Assembly: GCA_021442155.1 (NCBI GenBank)
Contig: CM038214.1
Location: forward strand, 144,060,488-144,124,487
Reading direction: 5' to 3'
Source: Cymbidium sinense
Taxonomy: Eukaryota; Streptophyta; Magnoliopsida; Asparagales; Orchidaceae
Length of the DNA: 64,000 bases
Shown here: in pieces, positions 58,700-64,000 of the stretch
Layout of the letters: each line of letters opens with the position of its first letter
How positions within the stretch are numbered: the first letter of the stretch is position 1
Notes under the pieces: model-generated
Told to the model about the DNA's origin: nothing
Databases searched by the model: none
Seen by the model: the letters and a program-made list of their open reading frames with translations, nothing else
Made by a program: the position numbers and the translations under genes

Positions 58700-61500
58700 A
58701 AAAATTCAACATAAGCCTTTCAAGTCAAACTCTTGAACTTAGCCAAATCAATTTCAAATCAAGCTAAACTCTTGATTTTTCTTCATGATTCAATCAATCC
58801 TTTAGTCATGAATCCAAATATAAATACAAACTTCAATCATTTAACCAAAACTCAATTCAAAAATCAAACTCAAATCAAACTCATGTTCACCCTTTGAACT
58901 TGAAATTGTCAAATGAATCAAAACCCATTTGACTTCAAATCTCTTACAAATGGAATTATATTTCAATCATAAGTCCATATGTGAGTTCAATCAAACTCAA
59001 ATCAATCTTCGACCAAGCCATTTGACCCACTTAGGCTCACTTGACCCAAAGTGATCTAAAGTACCCCCTTATGAGCCAAATTCTAATCCTAACCAAATTG
59101 GATTGAACTAAGCCCATCTAAGCCTCTCATCATGATCAACAATCATCATGAGATGATCAATCACTCAAATTAGGTCAAACCAAGTCAGACCTAGGGTTGA
59201 CCAAGTCAACACTTAGCCAAAATGAAACTCAAAATAGCCAAAAATCTACTATAGGCCAAATTGATTGAAACCATTGATCAAAACTCATTCATGATCAATG
59301 TTTGAACTTGACCAAGTCAACATTTGAGCCCAATTGGCCACTTGACCCAACTTGACCTAAAAAAAGTCAAAATTTGTCAAAACATGATCTAAGCAAATTG
59401 ATTTAAACCAATGGGTCAAGTTCATTCCAAATAACTTGTTGAACTTGACCAAAGCCTCAAGCCCAATAACAGCCTCAATTGACCATGAACCCAACTTGAC
59501 CTAAAAGGTCAAATTGGGTCAAACTCAAATATAAACCAAATTTAGAAACAAAGATACCAATCCATTTCATATGACCAATGAAACATGAACCAACCCATGA
59601 TCTAGCCTAAATAAGTTAAATGGATCAAATTGGTCAACTTGACCCATTTGACCTAAATGAACTAAATTGAACCAAATTCAAACCTAAACCAAATTAAATC
59701 AAACCAAAGCCACCAAAAAATTTCAAATGGTCATATAAACTTGACCCAATTTGACCAATTGGTCAACTTGACCCAAGTTGACCTAATTTGACCTAAATGG
59801 GTCAACATGAGCCAAATCACATCAAACTAACTCCAAATTCAATGAAACTTGGCCAAACCCATTTTTCAAACATACCAAACATATTCAAATAGAAATAAAG
59901 GTCAAATGACCTTTTTAACTCCGAGGTCAAAGGGTAAATTTTGGCCAAATCTACTTAGAATTTGGTCAAATCCTCTCCATAACCACTTGACACCCTCTTA
60001 GTGGATCAAGTGAACATTAGAGAGCGTGGTGCACCCAACCCAATGGGTTTTCAACCAACCCCTTTAAGGCTAAAACCACTTGCATGAAATTAAGCACATG
60101 GAATCCCTCCTCCACTTGATTTAAGCACTTGCAAGCTCCACTACTCTGCTCCTCTAGCCAAACTGATGGTAAGGACACCCTAAATGGCCTAACAAGTCAA
60201 AATCTAAACTCTTGAACTTAGCCAAATCAATTTAAAATCAAGAAAAACTCTTGATTTATATTCATGATTCAATCAATCCTACCATCATGAAATCAAACTT
60301 CAATCAAACAATCAAAACCTAGTTCAAAAATCAAACCCTAAACCCTTTCATATCCTTACTTTGAATATGAAATCTTCAAATGGATCAAAATCCATTTGAC
60401 TTCAAACCACTTATAAGTAGATTTATATTTCAATCATAAGTCCATATACAAGATCAACCAACTTCAAATCAAGCTTTGACCAAGCCACATTTAGACTCAC
60501 TTGACCCAGTGACCTAAAAAGTACTTATGAGCCAAATTTTGATCCTAACCAAATTGGATTGAACCAAAATCATATATCCCTCTCATCATGATCAACAATC
60601 ACCATGGGATGATCAATCAATCAAATTGGGTCAAACCAAGTCAAACCTAAGGGTTGAGCAAGTCAACACTTAGCCCAAAATGAAACCTAACATAGCCAAA
60701 TTCCACCATAGGTAAAATTGATTGAAACCATTGATCTAAGTTCACTCATGACTTATGTTTGAACTTGACCAAGCCAACATTTGAGCCTAACCTAGCCCAA
60801 TTGGCCACTAGACCCATGTTGACCAGTTTTGACCCAAAGGGTCAAAATATATCAAAACTTGATCTAAGCCGAATTGATTGAAACCAATGGGTCAAGTCGA
60901 TTCCAAATCACCTGTAGAACTTGACCAAAGCCTCAATTGGCCAACTAGACCCAACCTAGCCCAATTGACCTTAGACTCAACATGACCTAAAGGGGTCATG
61001 TTGAGCCAAAATTGAACTTAACCCAAATTGATTGGAAACAAAGATACCAATCCACTCCATATGACTAATCAAACCTAAACCTACCTTGACCTACTTCAAA
61101 TAGGTCAAATGAGTCAAATAGGTCAACTTGACCCATTTCAAATAAATGAAGTCATATGAGCCAAAACCAAATATATACCAAATTGATTCAAACCAAAGAC
61201 ACCAAGACATTTCAAATGGTCATATGAACTTGACCCAACCCTTAGTTTGACTCAATTTAACCTATTGGTCAACTTGACCCAAGTTGACCCATTTTGACCT
61301 AAATGGGTCAACATGAGCCAAACCCTACCAAATGAATTCCAAATCTCTTGAAACTTTGCCAAACCTAGTTTTTCCACATACCCAACATATCCAAAGTGGA
61401 AAATAAAGCAAAATGAGCATCTTACCCCTAGGCCATAGAACAAATTTTGGCTTAACCCATGGATAATTTGGTCATACTATCTTCACATTCACCTAAGGCT
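58700..61500. repeat. Direct duplication, about 1.49 kb per unit, rich in TTGACC
   Basis: Two units align in order: CTTGAACTTAGCCAAATCAATTT at 58731 and 60212; ATCAAAACCCATTTGACTTCAAA at 58917 and 60384; GAGCCAAATTCTAATCCTAACCAAATTGG near 59075 and 60530; AACTTGACCCA..TTGACC near 59740 and 61225; and AAACCTAGTTTTT-like near 59855 and 61362. A third relative is 13330-14330 in copy A. The GGTCAACTTGACC word is frequent. No coding is seen. Confidence 0.85.
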
Positions 61501-64000
61501 TTCCTAAAAGCTCAAGGGGACCTAGGGGAGAGTGGTTCACCCAACCCAATGGATTTGGGTTAAACCATTTGGTCCCTAGACCAAACCCAACCTTATGGTC
61601 AAAAATTGAAATTTCAAACTCCCTCTCAAGCTCAAATTCATGCACATGGGAGGTTGGCAATCCACTCCTTGGCTCAAATTGACCATGTGCACACTCTTAT
61701 CTGATTAAATAGCCCTCAACCTATGATCAATTGGATCACAATGGCATGTCCATTGTTGGCTGGCCGATCCTTCAAGGGGGAGATATACTCCCCCTAAACA
61801 AACTAAAATGCATAGTTCCCTAATTTGATTGAGTTCTAGTGTGACCTAGGAGCCATCATAGAGTGATAGCAAGCATCCTAGAGCTCATTCCATTCTTCTA
61901 TTTCTTGGTTTTCAAATAATGAAAATAGGAGAAGCCAATTGAATTACCAACTTCTTCCGCACTTCATTTCCTTCCAATTCCTTTTGTAAGCACACTTAGG
62001 TGACCAAGTCGAGCTCACCAAAGTTGATTTCCAAGTTCTAAAGGCAAGGGAGGATTAAATTGGATCAAAGCTGAAGCTCAAGCATGGAGGAGGTGACCCA
62101 TAGAAGGATCCACTCAACCTCAAGTGCTCAAAACTTTTGCTCTCAAATGTATCTAAGCTTCTCCTGGGAATCGAAAGCACCGTGATCACCTCCAAGGTAT
62201 GGGATTTTTCTAACCATTAAACTCAATGTGGTGTGGAGCTTTGTGAAAGAAATTTTCACCCCATCAATTTTGACCATTGGATTTTCCGCTCATCTTTAGA
62301 TGGTGTGGGTTGAGTTTGATTGGAATACATTCAAACCACTTGATCATGGAAGATCTCTTGATCAAGGGGAAGAACTTGGATGATCTCGACCTTCCATCCA
62401 CATTTTAGATGGACGGTGAGATAATTCATATTTTGAATTTCTTACTCATTTTAAAATGTGGGGAGATCCTTGGCCATCCAATCTTTGATCGAATGACACA
62501 GGATTAAAGCGCATGCACCGCCACCATCATTTGGGATGTGATGTTTAAGTGACCCCCTCATGGTGCGATGCATGTAAAGCATGCGACCACGCATCACGCC
62601 GTGAGCCAGGGATTAGTTAGTGATTAATAAAAATGGTTTAATTAATTCTTAATTCACTTAAGGATCTTCTAAAATTCATAATTCCTTCTATAAAATTTAG
62701 AAAAATATGAAAGAAAATTCTATGGATAGATAATTAAACCTAGAACATTTTAAAATTAATTTTGATGAGTTTTGAATTATGCTTTTCTTTGAATTTAAGT
62801 TTTATTCAAAAATTTATTTTGCTTATTACTTTTAATTAACCCTCGATTAATCCCAAATTTCTTGGGTATGTTTTAGGGATGACTTCGCCTTTCTAATTTT
62901 CTTGGGATTTATTGAAGGCTTGATTAGAAGAATTGCATATGGTTTCTTAATTACCCTCCTTATGTAATTAAGCATAATTAGGGTATGATTAGGGATTTTA
63001 ACCTATGATTAGGGTTGATTAAGGTCAGATTCAGTGAGTAGGAGGTTTATGGAATATTTTTGGGGCATTTCCCATAAGCTATTCCCTAAACCCCATTTTC
63101 TCTCCTTAATCTCTCTTAATTAAGGGTTAATTCATTAATTATCCCTTAATTAAATTCTAAAAATTCTAAAAAGTTCCAAAACTTAATTAATCTACCTTGG
63201 GTAGATGCTTAGGTGTTTAATAGCCTAAGTTTAATTAAGGAAACTCAAAACCCATTCATAAGTATGAAAGGGTGTTTTGAAATTACTTAATTACTTAGCT
63301 TAAACTTTTAATAATCCTTTTCATTATTAGGTGCATTGCAAATTTAAATTCTTTGGGTTTTATGTCATCTCATTGGCTCATAATTATTTAGTTAATTCTT
63401 CTAAAGTGGTGTAGGTAAGGGTTAATTAAGTTACTTAATTCATACCTTAACCTAATCAACACATAAAATGGATCTAATTATTTAAAATTAAACAAAAAAT
63501 ATCAAACACATGTGGAATGGGTTAGAAACAACAAACTCATCTCACCTTTTCAAAATTAAATCAAACTTCAAACTAAACAAAAATTACTTTGATTTATTCT
63601 AAATTTTCTTATTCTATGAGAATGTCTTTAGATTTAAGTGAAGTGAGTTTGTTTACATGCTTTCATTGCTTTGGACCTTTCCCCAACATGTTAAGTTGTA
63701 TGTCATGTGATTTCATGCATTCATAATTTTGAAATTCAAATTTTAAAATGAAATTGTTTACTTTATGTCAAATTTGCATGTGTTGGCTAAAGTAGAAATA
63801 TGAATGGATATTATCACTACTAAATCCAAATTATTTTTCAAAACACATAAATCAAATACCAAATCTAAAAGTAGGCTACTTGATTATGAGTTTGCATGTG
63901 ATAAATTACAAAGGTATGCTTAGCATAGGTTTCTTTTCTTTCTTATGTTGGTATAGTTTTGAATAGAGTTAGTAAGATGTAGGGTTCATTTGAAAAGAAC
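61500..64000. other. Right part of copy B, no gene seen
   Basis: The sequence aligns with 14440-17000 of copy A by several landmarks (for example CTTGGGATTTATT at about 62905 and TTAGGTGTTTAATAGCC at 63209). Composition changes from mixed to AT-rich with TTAATTAA words from 62600. I see no open frame, RNA gene or promoter that can be supported. Confidence 0.7.

Larger units (their letters stand above)
54000..64000. mobile_element. LTR-retrotransposon-like long repeat, copy B (runs off the window)
   Basis: The part from about 58150 matches copy A (13094-17500) in order and orientation; the part 54000-58150 has no counterpart in copy A, which begins at the assembly gap. No RT, integrase or gag motif is visible in either strand here. 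It includes tandem duplications and a CA/TA microsatellite. A small fragment of it occurs inverted at 43303-43520. Lack of coding suggests LTR plus untranslated parts, or a non-autonomous derivative. Confidence 0.65.

Noticed and set aside
58524..58736. 70-codon frame with Thr-His and Ile-Tyr runs
   Set aside because: It is produced by the CA/TA microsatellite.

Overview
The window looks like heterochromatic nuclear DNA of a land plant. The evidence is Arabidopsis-type telomere heptamers (TTTAGGG/CCCTAAA) in bulk, plant L1-clade LINE fragments (DUF4283 ORF1, EN/RT/RNase H ORF2), pieces of a plant glycine-rich RNA-binding protein (GRP) gene, and long AT-rich LTR-retrotransposon-like sequence. 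I cannot name the species; a large-genome plant such as a gymnosperm is possible but not shown. I see no intact host gene, rRNA, tRNA or CRISPR array.

Layout: 1-170 is TTTAGGG repeat. 171-6283 is a decayed LINE on the minus strand. At about 6284-6334 the polarity flips and a 31-bp plus-strand LINE 3' end leads into CCCTAAA repeat. 6335-11440 is degenerate CCCTAAA satellite with one GRP pseudo-fragment. 11441-12993 is the 5' end and ORF1 of a plus-strand LINE, cut by a 100-N gap (12994-13093). 13094-21390 is retrotransposon-like DNA (copy A). 21390-46763 is a 25-kb satellite of degenerate telomere repeat with roughly 1.0-1.4-kb higher-order units, five GRP pseudo-fragments and one small inverted fragment of the retroelement family. 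46764-51940 is a second long LINE with an inverted 5' part. 51969-53703 holds two more GRP pseudo-fragments. 54000-64000 is copy B of the retroelement family, in the same orientation as copy A and continuing off the window.

The unifying pattern is orientation. Every LINE 3' end visible (three) and almost every GRP fragment has its A-tail followed directly by CCCTAAA on its own sense strand. This is what first-strand cDNA primed from a telomeric G-strand 3' end would leave. GRP fragments always contain the same 3' part of the gene (end of the RRM, glycine-rich tail, 3'UTR) and have become a component of the satellite's higher-order repeat, spread by segmental duplication. All protein-coding remnants carry stops or frameshifts, so the window is read as a fossil record of telomere-repeat expansion, LINE insertion and gene-fragment capture rather than as a set of working genes.
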